From positions 2,652,018-2,716,017 of the forward strand of contig JACDOX010000021.1 in the NCBI GenBank assembly GCA_014549065.1: a DNA stretch of 64,000 nucleotides. Reading direction: 5' to 3'. Positions 43,461-57,230 of the stretch are shown here, one piece after another. Each line of letters begins with the position of its first letter. Position 1 is the first letter of the stretch. The translations under genes were made by a program, and so were the position numbers. The DNA comes from Cardinalis cardinalis (taxonomy: Eukaryota > Chordata > Aves > Passeriformes > Cardinalidae). The notes beneath the pieces were generated by a model that worked only from the letters and a program-made list of their open reading frames with translations, did no database searches and was not told the origin of the DNA.

Positions 43461-46400
43461 TGACAGGGTATTGCAGAGGCAGCACTGCAAATGCCAAATC
43501 ATCCATTATCATGTCCCTTTGACTCGCTGCTGAGGCTGCCATTAGTCCTGTAATCACTTTTTAAAACCNACACTCGCTCATATAGAAATCTCTCCAAATA
43601 CTAAAGAATTAAACTAACATATTATTGAAAAGATCTCAGAGATATAATTTTTCTCTGAAAATCTAGTTTGGGAATTTCTCTAGATTGTGTGAGTTTAAAG
43701 ATCTGTATTTATATCTCAGAGTAGCTAAATCTCTACTCTAGACTAATGCTGAAATATAAGAGGTATTATGAAAGAAACCAGGATTAACTTATCATGTTTC
43801 TAAAGAATCACAAACCATTTCTTATAGGACTTTCTTGCCTAATTTTACTTTGTTTGGAATAAGAGAACTTCTGAAAATACTGAATAAAAGGCAGAATCTT
43901 ATGTTGTTTTTTATTTTAAATTGAATATAATTAATATGATACTTTAATTTTTTTTCAAGAGCAATATTCNTAGGAAAATGCTCAAGGAAATTGTTCCATT
44001 TTTCCCAACAGCCACAAAAGTGTGAGCATTTCTCTCAGAGTGGGGTTGAGTTCTTCCCCTTCCAGGAACAATTGAGCAGAGGAATGCAGCTGAACAGCTT
44101 TGTTTAATTAGTCAGTTTTTCTGAATTAAGGATGGACTAACACTCTTAGAACAAACAGTATAAAAGAGGTTTGGCAATGATGAAAAGGAAAAGCTGAAGA
44201 CTTGTTCTTGAAAGAATGAGTAAGAGAATNAATTTCAGCCTGAATTAAGACCTTAGTAAGTAGAATAATATATTTAAATAACCCTGTTCTTTTTACCCAT
44301 TTATTCGTGTATTTTACAAGCTGGGATGTTGAATTGGGGAGTTCTGAACTAGTTTAAAGAAGAGTGTAGATGCCAGGGGAAGGTGGGTGGTTTGTGCCAA
44401 CTTAATTTTGTGCTCTCTTCACCTGTATATAAATATAGTATATATATTTTTTTTTATATGTTGTATAGATTGTGATCTGTTAGAAGCTCACATGACCAGA
44501 CTCCTTATGAGCTGACTAATGCTGTCTTCTTATAATCACTTGGATTTCTCCACATATATATTTTTGTCTTTAATTTTATTGGGTTAATTTATTTGACTTG
44601 CATATTTTTCTAACATATCTACTACAATTATCTTGGCCCACATCAGATTCCAGGTCTTTCTTCCATTTGTATTTCCATCTTCACATCCATTAATCCATTG
44701 TTGTGTTCAAATAACTCAGGATATAGCTTCTAGGTCAAAAAANGAATGTTAAGTGATGGTAAATTTCTTATTTCATTTTTTTTTAAATTTCATTTGTAAA
44801 ATACCTTAAAACTGTGAAAAGTTTATGTCCCTTGACCTGCCTACAGAACTTGGAAAACTTCCAGAAGGGATTTTTTCCNTTGGATATCCTTCTAATTACT
44901 ATCGCTGCTGAATAACTGATATTACTGTTGTTTGAATTAGCCATAAGAACCCCAGAACTGCCATCCTTTGGGACAGATAATTAACCACAATTTATTCTTG
45001 AATAAGACTTAACATTTGCCATAAAATCCCAGAGGCATGTTTGTATTTTACAAAATCTTAGTTCATCACATGGTGCACAACGGAGCGTATTTAATAGCAC
45101 ACCCTAGTCTAGCACTGCTACCTCTCACATTAGCATGTATTTACTGGGATCAGAGAGGACTGCTAGAAAGGAATTTCTCATGCAAGACTAAACTCTGCTT
45201 TAGGGATAGATATGCCTCCTAAGAAGAAGAAAACAACAACAAACAATACAAATACTAATAGGAGCAGAAATATCTGTTAAACTGATATGGTGTTATGAAA
45301 TGATGGAGCTTGTCCTTTTTATATTTTCAAGTAAGTATTTGTGCATAGTTCATATGATTCTTGAAACAGAAACCAAGTTAATTTTAAAGGCCAGGTCTTC
45401 AATTGTTCGAAGTATAAATATTATACACTGAAAACCAGTTTGGGCTTTTACTTATCTTCCAGGGTTTCTAGTTATCTTTCTCCTTGGTCTGTGCTCCAGG
45501 ATTAAGTATGGCTTGTTCTGGTTCAGCCTAAGGTTCAGATATCTACAGAAAAAGATTCTCTGTGGAAAATAAGAACATGTGTCTGGACTACAAATATATT
45601 TGAGGGAATATTGAAGTCCATGACATTTCTTCATTTCATCAAAGGTTTTTCCTCTGGATCAAGTTCTTGTGCANTTCCACAGAGAAGCCATTCTGGCACA
45701 GGAGTCATCAAGTACACGAGCACACTGTCTCTTGAGATCAGAGATTATCACTGGGCTAAACACCTGATATTTTTTAGCTGTGGCTTCTGTCCTTCCAGGA
45801 CATATCTAAGCTCAGTTTAACTTGACCAATGTGGGTTTAGCAGCCTTTGATCCTTACCCTACTAGCTCAACATTTTTACCATATTGTCTTGTCAATAGGA
45901 AAACTCCTTAAGGTTTATTTCAGTGCAGTCTGTCCACAGCCTATATTTTCCAATCTGCAGCTACTTCTGCAGTGACTGTAGGAGCACAGTGGTGAGACTC
46001 CTGCACCCACACAGTGATCTGGTACACACCCCCAGCCCAGTGTGACTCAGGGGGGAGGTCTCAGGTCTGGTTCTGTCCTGTGCCTTGCCCCACGTGCAGC
46101 TCTGTGGACACGGGGCTGCTGTGCCTAACACTGCCCTTTGTCTCTGAGCCAGCTTGGAGACTCTCCACTCTAATCTCCTGTAAATCCAGCTCCAGGATGG
46201 AATGATGATCACTTAGTGGCTGCAGATTAACAAGATTACATGGGGGTTTATTTGGCATATTAGGTTAAATTCCATGCAGGACTTGGATGGAATTGGAAGA
46301 TTCAAAACTGACTTTANAAAGTCAAGCTAAATTTTGTTTTAAACTCAGTTGTGTGAACTGGATAGCCATAAACATAGTGGAAAATCTCTGCAGTTGTTTG

Positions 46401-49400
46401 CTGTTTCTGCATAGTGCTCAGTTTGGGGTGAGATGATAGAAATCATATCAAGTAGGAATCTGCTCTGAGCACACTGAAAAGCTCTCTAACCAGGTGCTTT
46501 TACTGCATGCCTCAATGTAGCAGCTAGGAGAAGACCTGAGAAAAAGAGGCAGCCATGGATGTGAGCTGGAGGAGCAGCTTCAGTTTCCTCTTCACTCCAG
46601 TGACTTTCAAAGGCTTGCTCACCCCAAGACACAGACTGTTGGCTGCTCTTGAGTGGCTGAAGGGATCAGGGCTGTATCATTCTGCAAAAGTCACACCAAA
46701 AGCAGTATTTCTTTAACTCTGTGTGCTGAGAGTGACTGCTAGGCTCTGTACTGGAGTGCCATGAACAGCTATGCCACAGCCTCAAGCTTTCCTCTGGCTG
46801 TATATTTTTCCCTGGTGAACCTCCTCTTCTTTGCATCACACTAGGCACCATTTTTTCCAGGACAGGTCATGGCAGTGCCTTTCCAGGTCTCCACTAGTCC
46901 AAGCCTGATCTGTGGGAACTGGAGGAATGGAAATGGCTCTCCTTGTGCTGAGTATGAGACTGAAGCAAAGTTCCCCACTTGCTGATGCTGNTCCAGGGGA
47001 TTATAGTGGCACTGCTAGAAACGCTAACGCCCGAAGTTTTTAGGGGAAAAACAAACAGGCAGNGGGTGTTAGTCTGTTCCCACAGAGAATGGCTGCTGGT
47101 ATTGTCCTCCCAGCAGGTTTCTGAGCTGTAAATCTCTGAAACTATACATATGTCATGGTTATGAGAGACAAACTCAGCAGCACACTCTGTGACTCATTGT
47201 CCATGGTATATGTNTGTCTTTGCACCATTTGCGTGGTCCTGAGACAAAAATTCCTCAGCAAACTCCTCACGGCCCAACCACAGCCTTGAAAACTGCCAAC
47301 CCTTCAGTACTTTCTGAAATACCTCACTGGTGTTTTAGAATGATCCTGTACTATGCTGGTCAGAAAGTTCCAGNAGAATAAGATGAAAGTGTATAGCATG
47401 ACTGACTTACTGGGACTTGCCCTTTCTTCTTTTGTTTGTTTTTCTCATATTATTTTCTTCACCCCAAGTGCGGTGAACTCCCTACAAAGAAGCTCTTTAT
47501 CTGCTGGATACTGAAACAAAATGCCAAACCTGGGGTTTGCAGTCACTACTGTGTAAATATTTAATACCAACAATAATGGTTCTTTGGGAATAAAGGGTGT
47601 ATCACCAATAATTGTTACTGGCATTGCTATTACAGCCTCCTGTATCCAAGCCAGGAGGTCTGGCAGATGCTGGAGGAAGCACACTTAGACCCTTAAGTGA
47701 GGCACTAATGTAAATACAGCAGTGTGTCCCCTTTGTCAGTGCCTATTCAAGCACTGTGTGGTCCCTTTGACTGGACAGTGCTGAGTCTGAGGAAGTTGCT
47801 GTGATAATTGTGAACCCAAGGCTGAATTCCAATAAAGTGCAGGCAGAGAAAGATATTGGTTTGAAAAGAGTTCTGAGAAAAGCAACTAGATTCTGGAGTC
47901 AGCTTCCAATTTACTAAATTTATTAACATCCATGTGACTAAAGCTGAAATATGCAGAATTTCTTAGATGTGTCAATTCTTTAAATATTCAGCTTGTGTGT
48001 TCTTCAGAATGTTCTATATGTAAGATTGAATGAAAACCAGCAAGTACAGAAGTGGGTATTTCAATGAATAATAATTCTCTATTATTGTATTAATGCTTAA
48101 TTTAAAATGCCTGTTCCCTTTTTTTCTTAGCTCAAAGGCTTCCTAAGTCAGGTGTTATTGTCTTTCTAAGGCTTTTGTTGCAGTGGAACAGACTGCATGA
48201 AAACCAATGAAATGAAGGAAAAACGTGCTTGTTTTCTCTGAGGAATTACCTCACTGATTTTTTTCTTTCAACTTTNTTCTNCTACAATTAATGACTTCAT
48301 ATTAAGGCAACAGATTATCTTATCTGCTGTGTATTTCTTTCCCCACCAGCTGACTTTGTTCCTTCCATACTATTCAGTTTCTTCCCTCCTGAGAGACTTG
48401 AGGCTCAGCACTTCTCAAGCCAAAGCGGGCAGGGAATGTGCAGGACATGCTAGGAGCTTTCCTGGGGAGCAGAGAGGTGTGTCCTGTGGTGCACTCGGTT
48501 ACTGTGCACAAGAGGGACAGAGGGAGCCCTGAGCAGTCTCTGCCCCATAGGGAGGGCAGTGGCGCCTCCCCCGCNCCCAGCAGCCACGCACTGAGTGAAA
48601 TTCCACTTGTGGGCAGAGGGGTTGGCTGTCCAGAGCCCTTTCTGCTCACTGGGAGGGAAGGAAGAGCTTCTTCTCTTTGTCATCCTTTCTCTTGAGCGCC
48701 AGCACAGCAGAGGATGCCCAGCAACACCCCACCTCTTTACTGATTCACAAAAGGTTTGTTTTTATGGGGAATCTTCTGACTGAGAGGAGTCTGTGCGTGT
48801 AATGTCCCAGCTTTTCTCTTCTGGAGGAACTGTTCTGTAACTGTGGCATTCCTTGGAGGCGAAAATATTCTTTAGTGCTTTCTTTAATTGATGTAAGTAT
48901 AGATTAATAATATGCTAACTTGGCAAGTGGCTTTATTAAAAGTAATTTCTGTCTTCATGCTGTACAGCTTATTATAACGAAATAGTAAAAAGCTCATTAT
49001 AAAANGAAAACAAAAATTCATGGGGAGTTGAAGCTCCATGGCACAAATTGTGAGTTGTAAACTTGGGGTCTGACATAAGTATTTAAAGCAATATACAAGG
49101 GAACAATCTTGCAATAATAAGATTTAAAGGAAAGATATGGTGGTTTCTTAGAGTGTGCAGTAATTTATGTGGAAACTCATAACAGATAGATGGGGACTCT
49201 TATATCCTTGCTTGTTTGTATTTAAGAGGGATCAAATATTTGTGTTAATGGGAAGATTTTCACTCAATCTTATGGGATCTACTCTGAGTCTAAACACATT
49301 TTGAGAACTGTGAAAGAAATTTTCCTTGCACCATATCCTTTACAAAACAAATTAAGACATTTCTTACNCAGCCAAGGGTCCTAATTCTGTTTTACATATG

Positions 49401-49462
49401 TTATTTATGGTGAAGCAATTCAGGGGGCAAAGATTTACATTGATCTCCTNAAAAGACTGAAA
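43461..49462. other. Intergenic, no gene seen
   Basis: Six kilobases, mostly AT-rich, with slightly GC-richer patches at 45960-46210 and 48400-48720. Overlapping open frames on both strands in those patches match no family I know. An A/T low-complexity patch lies near 44426-44470. Confidence 0.45.
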
Positions 49463-49485
49463 AGTACTGTACACTGTACAGTACT
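49463..49485. repeat. Perfect 23-bp inverted repeat
   Basis: AGTACTGTACA, one C, then TGTACAGTACT: 11-bp arms with no mismatch and a 1-nt spacer. It could extrude as a cruciform or be a dimeric binding site. No function can be read from the sequence. Confidence 0.9.
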
Positions 49486-52400
49486 GAGGTTGTGGTCTTT
49501 AATCTTTTTTTATCCTTTATTGTTTTGAGTCCAAAGGTAGAAGAAAGTAATTCCCAGAAAGCACCCTTTGCTTAGCCACACAGTGTGAAAGGCAAGCAAA
49601 GATCACAGACTGCCTCAAGGGTGTCAAGAACATCAAAAGAACAGACCCATCTCTTTTTAATAACCTTCAGTATTAAGTGATTTGGAGTAAATTTTCACTT
49701 CGGGATTTTTGAGAAGAATACCCAACATCTAAAAGAATACCTGTAAAATTCTTTCTTCCTGCAAGCACTTTTTGGATCCTCTCTCCTCAGAGGTAGGAGA
49801 AAAAACTAGCAATACCACAGACTTTCTTACCTGTTTGCTTTGAATTTTGTTTCTATGTTTCTGTTCTAATGGTTCTAATGCTCTANGGTCTAATGGGTTG
49901 TCCCCAGTCTTTTTGAGCACAACATTATGGCTAAATCNCCAAAATTCTTTACTTGGACATTCCACTTCCACTAAGTCATAGAGTTAAAAACTCTAAGGCT
50001 GAAAAACTAAAGTTAGGCAGATCAAGAACCTGGTTTGGCAGTGGGTNCCTCCCTCTCCTACTGGTAGTATCTCCTAGTGAATGTATTTAATGCTAATCAG
50101 AAGAGGATGAATGAAAATGAATACAAAATGTGTATAAAATCCAAATCCCGTAGTCTCAAATACCTGTGATGGTTGGTCAGACTCAGTCCCACTGTCAGGG
50201 AACAGGAGAGCCAGCTGATGCCAGGCTCTGCATGCTGCCCTGTTTGCTCCCAAATCAACCTGATACCTCCCAGGCTCCTAGTCCAGACAGGATTGATTCT
50301 CTCTCTATAAGCTCCTGTTCTAGTCTCACTAACCTCGTATTTCTCAGTCTTCCCTTCCTCTGCTCCTCATGTGAGGAAGGGTTTTGTTCCTCTGCCTGTC
50401 GGTGAGATTTGCTCTTTGTTGCTCAGTCACAGTGCTGAGAGGGCAGGGGTAGAAGAGGAGGAAGCTAATGGCTGTATGGAGAAAACAAAAAATGGGAAAA
50501 AATCTGCTTCTCAGTTCTCATAACATGGGGTGTGTGTGGTGGTGGTGGTTTACTGGGTTTGTTCTGTCCTGTCTTGTTTTTCAAAACAAACCTTTCTAAA
50601 TAGCACTATGCTGAAACATGGAGTAGCCCTCCCTATCTCTTTCCACATCCAAAAAACCTGGTTATCTCNCTGTACTTCAGGGATGTGTGTTTCCCAGTGA
50701 GTCTCATGTTATACAAACAAAAAGTCAAATACAGGNTCTATAATTTTTACATATAGATAGGTACAGCAAATCACTGAAGAATAATCTTCAGTCCTTCTTC
50801 ACAGTAAAAAAAGGGGCTGATAAGAAATAGAAATTAACTACTTATTTCTGACACTGATCTATAACCCCAACTGCTTAAAGACAGTTAATCTCTATTTCTG
50901 GATTTCCAGTCAAACAAAACTAATCCATGAATGAGAAAGAAGAAAATGGACAAGTAATGGAACAAGGGGTTTTCCTTCTTTTCCACACTGCACTGAAACA
51001 GAGGAATCCTACCAAGGGATATGGCTTTCTTATGACTTTGTTTTAGCAGACAGAATTTCTTCCTCATTCCTGAACTGTGTGTTACAGTGGAGNGGGCAAT
51101 GAAGCTTTTGACTCTTAATAGAATTTTACTAGGAAGGAATTTTATGAACAAACATCATAGACAATGGGTAGAAGGAAAAGTAGTAGAGATTTGTTTACAA
51201 AGAGTTGTCAAATCAGGTTTCTGAAATTGCAAAATGATTTTGAGGTGTGCCACAAAGTTTGGGGAGGATGTTTATTACTGTTCCATTACTTTATTACTGC
51301 TTCTTAGTTTACAAGTTGGCAGGAGTCTTTTGTGGTCATACAACAATGATACATTTTAATTTAAGTTTAAAAGGAGGANCAAATAGGTAATATTGGAAGT
51401 CACCAGAATTTCCAGCTGGAAAAAACCCCTTCAGATTCTGCAATAGGAAGCTATTCCAGTAAAAATCTTTTTGATTGCAAACTGTTTTTAAAAGGATTAA
51501 AAAAAAAANCACAACAATTTGANCTCTTGAACAAGTGAAGCAGATAGAACAAGATCATAACACAGAGACTGGAAAATTTGAAAGGAATGGTATCAGCTCT
51601 TAGACTTTGACAAAGGGCTTAGAGTCTACATTGCTGCAGAAACCGAATCATTTAATTTCATGCTAAAACACCTAACAGTAACCTTGAAGAGGAGAAACTG
51701 TAGTTAACATAATGTTTTATCTGCCAAGCTGTCAGTATTTCAAGGCAATACCTGCAAACATGAAAGAACGTGCAGAGAAGAGGGCAGCTTGAAAGAAAGT
51801 CAAAGCCAGATTCCTCCCTCCTTGGGTTTTTGAAAAAAAATTTAAGCCACATGTGGTCTAAAGCCGTGAGAGCTTCTCAGTCTCCACAGTTGCTTGCAGT
51901 TGTCGCATTATCACTTTCATTGCTTTCATANCTATAAGATCCCTCTCTTTGAAGTCCAAGAATTTTCTTGGGAATTTGGGTAGAGGAATTTGTATCAGTG
52001 GTTAGATCACTTCAGCTTAGAGGCAACAGTGAATTAGGAGACCTTTGGCTGGTTGGTGTCCAAGTGCAGTTGGAATGTTCTCCATGTTTGCTTTCACCTA
52101 AAGCTTACCACAACAGAAGTGTAGATCCAAGGAGTAAGATCTGAGAAGTAACATCACATGTAATCTGCTGTCTCTAAAATCTGTGGTCAGTCAGAGTCCA
52201 ACAAACAAGACACAAACAAGCCTTGATAGGTCAGAGAGGGCTGTGGCTTCCGTGTAACTATGTGTACAGGCATGAATCAGAGCAAGGATGTGCATGGCAA
52301 GGTGGTGCAATCTAACCTCTGATGCGGGAGATNATCTTGTCCTTGGTACATCCCACCCACAAGGGATACTAGACATTAATCAACTGATGTAGGTCAAGAC

Positions 52401-55400
52401 AGAGGTCAGCAATGAGGCCTGAATGCCATAGGGCCTGGCATGGTACACAGTCTTTGGCTGTTATATCTCTTGTGGATTTTTGGGTAAAGAATCAGCATCC
52501 GCTTATGTCCCCATAAAGAGACCAGGAACAGCATAGTATGTACTAATTCCAGCAGGAATTAAATCATTTACACACCAAGAAAGGAGTTTAAGAGTTAAAG
52601 CTAGGGTTTCAAACAAAATTGAAGCTGTGATAATTGCAGACAGCAGGATATTGGGGCAGAGCTTTGCACCTAGAGGGAAAAAATATTAATCAAAATAATC
52701 AAGGATGGGGGAGCCATGTGGCAGTACTGAGCCTCAGATAACACCATATTATGATCTTGCAGAGATAGGAGGAAAGGCAAGATGGGGAGAGCTTAAGGAG
52801 TTTCATGAATTAATTTCATGCTTTAACTAGATCATTTGAGGGGCAGACAGGAAATTANAGTAACAGAAAAACAGGAGAATGGATAGAGAAGATCATAAAA
52901 ATTTTCCAAATTTCTGTTTCAAGAGAAATGCAAAACCTCTTACATCTGAACAACATAGCATTTATCATACCTTGCTGCCTTGAGGACTCTTGGAAGCTTA
53001 TCAAACTACAGCTGACACCAGCATTTAACTCTTTCAAGCACTAGGTATATTCTGGGTGTTCCATGAAAATAACTTATATGTTTGTAGGTATGAGCTTATG
53101 TGCCCATCCAATGCAGCTTTGGTGGCAGATCCCATAGAGAGAAAAGCTACTATGCAATGTCACCATTTTCCTTTCTTTCAGACAGTAATTCATACAGGGG
53201 TAAGAGAGATTACATTTAATGTAGCACATCAGTACACCAGCTGTTTCCCACAGGCTGGATAGAAGCTGCAAGGTCTTATGCAACAGCAATTATACAAGTC
53301 AGTTTTTTAGTGCTCCTGCCTCCCTGGGTTATGGTTTTTGCAGTCCAGTGAAACAATCAAGCAAGTTTCCAGCTGTTAGTTAACTGCATGTGAATTGTTT
53401 TTTTGAAGAAGGGGAAATATCAAACAGAGTCTGTAATAACTAGGGAAACACCATCATGAGTTTCAGTTTATACAAATGCATGGTGTTTCCCTCTTCCATG
53501 GTGGTGATTCTTCTCTCAATGTCTATTAAAATCTTGTGTACAAAGTTGGAAAAACTGAATGCTGTGGCATTATAATCATGTTTGCTTGCAAATTATTATC
53601 TTGTTCTCATGCAGCTGATAAAACAGTAATGGTTCTATTAAAATGTCATACCATTTGTTGATAATGAGTTATTAAACTACAGGGTGGATATTTGCTCTCA
53701 CTGCTTCTGCAGAACACCATATTATGCCTATTAAACTGTTTCATCTGAAGCTTAAATGCCACTCAGAAGATTCTTTCAGGGACAGGATTAATTATGTTGT
53801 CTGCATCTCGCTAATTGATACATGACGTATTATGGAACATCAACAAACTGCTTTAGAATTAACCATCTATGGAGCAGACCTCACAGTGGCATTTCAGACA
53901 GTTTTATGTTCACAGTTCAGCTGCCAGGANAGTGAGGAGAAGAAGAAGAGCAAATGTACATAAGAGAAGGATTTTACTATACCTGTTGCTAAAAGCTCTC
54001 AACAGTTCCCATAAGACCTGTCTGTTTCTGCTGCTACAGTTACCTGCCTGGCTGTCCTCTTGTTTTTGACCAGACCTAGNCTCACTACTTGAGAATCCAC
54101 TCTGTTTTGCAAAATAAATGTGAGGAAAAAGGGTAATGGGTTTGCCTATTTGCCTTGTGCCCCTCCATAGTGAGGTTTGTGAGTCATGGTATTGCAGCAG
54201 TTTGCAGGGCTCCAGAGCACACTCAACACTCACAACGTGCACAAACCTTNGCTGTGCAATGTCAGTGAACAAAAACCACTCTGAAAGCCTGATGTGCACA
54301 CTCTGGAGAGGGCTTGGGCAGGGGGAAAAAGGGAGCAGGCATNCCAGGCACTGGTGGTATGCAACCCTCTGATGGGTTGTATTCCTCAGCCACAAAACCA
54401 TGCAAGTGCAAGAATCTCTATATTTTTGCTTAGCTACAATATTTCTTTTTCCAGGACTTTAGGAATAGATGGTCAGAAACCTGTGCCCCTCTCCTCCAAA
54501 GACACTAAAAAACCTGTTGTATCACAACTGAAGTAGAAAGAGCATAAGGATTCATCTAATGAGATNGGAATGAAGGGGCGAGAACTTTAATTAAACTTTT
54601 TCTGAAAAGGAAATAAACAACCGAGCAAGGATTTTTTTCCGTGAATCTTGAGAGGATGAAAAATATGGAGAAAAAATAAATTAATTAAGTATGTCCCAAA
54701 GGCAAAATAATAGCTCNGAGTAGTCTAGTAGAAGTCCAGTCTTCAATCAAGGTGTGATTGATTGCCTCTGCTCTTTACTTCTTATTCTCAGCCTCTTGCC
54801 CCAAGAGAGTATTTACATGAAGGACTCTGCCTCTGTAGGCTGTAGTGCTCCATTTTGTTGATAATTCTGCTTTGCTACTTGTGATGCCCTGCTCTTCCCT
54901 GTCCTGGAGCATCTGGCTCCAGCTCAGGCTTGTCTGTGCTCTGAGTGATCTCTTGCACCAGTTCCTGGCACTACTGCAGCAGCTCAGAAAAAGAAGTGAA
55001 GAATTTTGCCAAAACAGGCATTTACTGTCCNTAGCAATTCCTTTTCAAAATAAACACACCACAACACTCCTGGCAGAGGAGAAACCTAAGGCTGAGGTTG
55101 CCTGTTACAGCATTAGATGAAGGGAGNTTCCTTGGGCACATTGGGGAGATTATGGTGAGACCACAGTGGTGTTCTTGTTTGAGTTTCAGCAAACCAAGAC
55201 ATCTTCTGGCTTGTAAGGNAGAGTAGCCTTGAAGCATGTGAACTAGATGTCTGGTAAAGTTTAGGAAAATGAGAACTATTTTAGTGACTAATATAGATAC
55301 AGCCTGTGAGATGTAATTGCTTAATGTAGCACAATGGGAGTGTGCCCAGGGAACCAATGCANGGATGTGCAGGTAAACTTGCACAACTTCACTTAGGAAG

Positions 55401-56926
55401 GGTATGGCTGATAAGTCTCACAACACAAGAATTAGGGAAATTCCAGATAATTAATCATAAAAGAAGTCAAAATTGACAGCCCTGTCAAGTTAAAATTGAA
55501 CCCTGTCAAACTCATTGCCACAGGAAGCTGGAACAAACAGCGTCAGTAAATTGGGCAAGTGACACAGAAGAATGGAAAGTGGATCCAAATACATACTTTA
55601 ATTTAAGAAGTTTTTAAGGAACCTATTACCAGAATCTGGACACATGAACTTTCTTTGTTTCTCATAAGATTCATTTTATTGTTTTTCTTGTTTTTTCTGT
55701 CTCAGAGAACTCANCTGTTTCTAAGATTATCCACAATGGTTTCAGGATCTTTCAAAAAAATAGCTACATNTGAGTCTATTTCTGTGTATTTATTNAGAGT
55801 TTTTCTACATTAATATGCANATATAGCAATTAATTTTATCTGCCACTTGATNCACAAAGTGACTTTCTGCAGGTCTTTGTACTCAGCCTTAGATTTGAGT
55901 GTCCCTAGTTCACTTTTATGTGAACTTTTTCCTTACATTTGCCCTTCTTTTCAAAATAACTCGTTGATAGGTTGAGCAATACAATTCTCAGATAGCCATA
56001 TTATTGTGTGCTGTTCTTTTTATTTAATGGAATTGGTTTGATACAGAAGCAGCTTAATTCAGCAGTATTACCAAGGCCAGATTTAGCATGATGCTTTAGC
56101 TCTTGCATAACTTGTTTGTGTGCTTAGATAGCATTTACTCGCATCCTATACTGGTCTGGAACAGTGAATGACCTTTCAAGCAACAAAGCCACAGGAAGTA
56201 TTTAAAAACCTGATTTTCGTGACAATCATAAATGGGAGATAAGGGGACCTATAAACAGAACTCTGCTGTGCAGCTATCAGTAATTCCAATAATGGCTTGT
56301 GGAATGACTACTTTGAATATTCTTCTCAATGGCTTAGTGTGCACTACCTATAGATTCCTTTTTCTGTTCTCAGGTTAATGTTTTATTAGTTGACAACATA
56401 AGTCTTAGCATGAAAGTAATGCCCCTTGAACCAACAGCAAAGTGGAATGCAGTAACCTACTGCTGTTACAGGATTTTTTTGCCATACATGGCATGAGTCA
56501 TGCCCTTGGACATAATTCAGTCACTATCACACCCTGTTCATATAATTGGCAATAAAACTAGGAACAATGTCNCTGTTAGTGACTGCCCTTATGTCAGTGT
56601 TCTTGCTTTCATGCACTACACTATGAAATTACAGTAGTTTGTTCAATTTTTGAACCTTTAATAGCAAGAGTGGGCAGAAATCAACTCCGACTGAACCTTA
56701 AACCAGTACTTAAGACTGAAGAGACCAAAAGGTTGCTACAATGGGAGATGCTGGAGTAGAAGGGAAACAGAAAAGCTGGAATACAGTAGCTGTCAGTAGC
56801 AACACAAACAGAGGATATTGGGCCATATAAGATGTCATACAAATTTATAACCTGGGTATTTTGTGTTGCCTAAGAAGCTGTGCATCTCTGGATACTTGTG
56901 CAGTTCCAGAGGAGGCTATCACAGAA
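49486..56926. other. Intergenic, no gene seen
   Basis: About 7.4 kb of AT-rich sequence without a recognised repeat. The longest open frame (53910-54401, minus) contains ambiguous codons, overlaps open frames on the other strand and has no known domain, so it is not called. Confidence 0.45.
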
Positions 56927-57230
56927 TCATAGAATCATTTACTTTGGAAAAGACCTAAGAGTCATAAGCTCCCTCCCGAGACTCCTTTTCTCCAGGCTAA
57001 ACAATCCCTGCTCCCTCAGCTGCTCCTCATAAGAGGAGCTCCTGCCCCTTCATCAGCTCCTTTGCCCTTCTCTGAACTTGCTCCAGCACCCCAATGTCCT
57101 TCCTGAACTGAGGGGCCTGGAACTGAGCACAGGATTCCATGTGAGGCCTCACCAGTGCTGAGTACAGGGGGATGATCCCTGCTCTAGCCCTGTTCTTTCT
57201 CTCCATAGGAAAGTCTGGACCCAAAATGAT
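56927..57230 (-). mobile_element. CR1 LINE 3' part with ORF2 C-terminus (minus)
   Basis: Antisense CR1: ATCACAGAATCATAGAATCA, TTTACTTTGGAAAAGACCTA, CTTTTCTCCAGGCTAAACAA, GCTCCAGCACCCCAATGTCC and CCTCACCAGTGCTGAGTACA. Read on the minus strand, 57027-57224 is open and gives the reverse-transcriptase C-terminal signature PLYSALVRPHMESC. The usual segment between ORF2 end and 3' tail is shortened, so there is an internal deletion. Confidence 0.92.

Noticed and set aside
53910..54401. 163-codon minus-strand open frame
   Set aside because: Contains several ambiguous codons, overlaps open frames on the other strand, and matches no domain. No splice or promoter context supports it.
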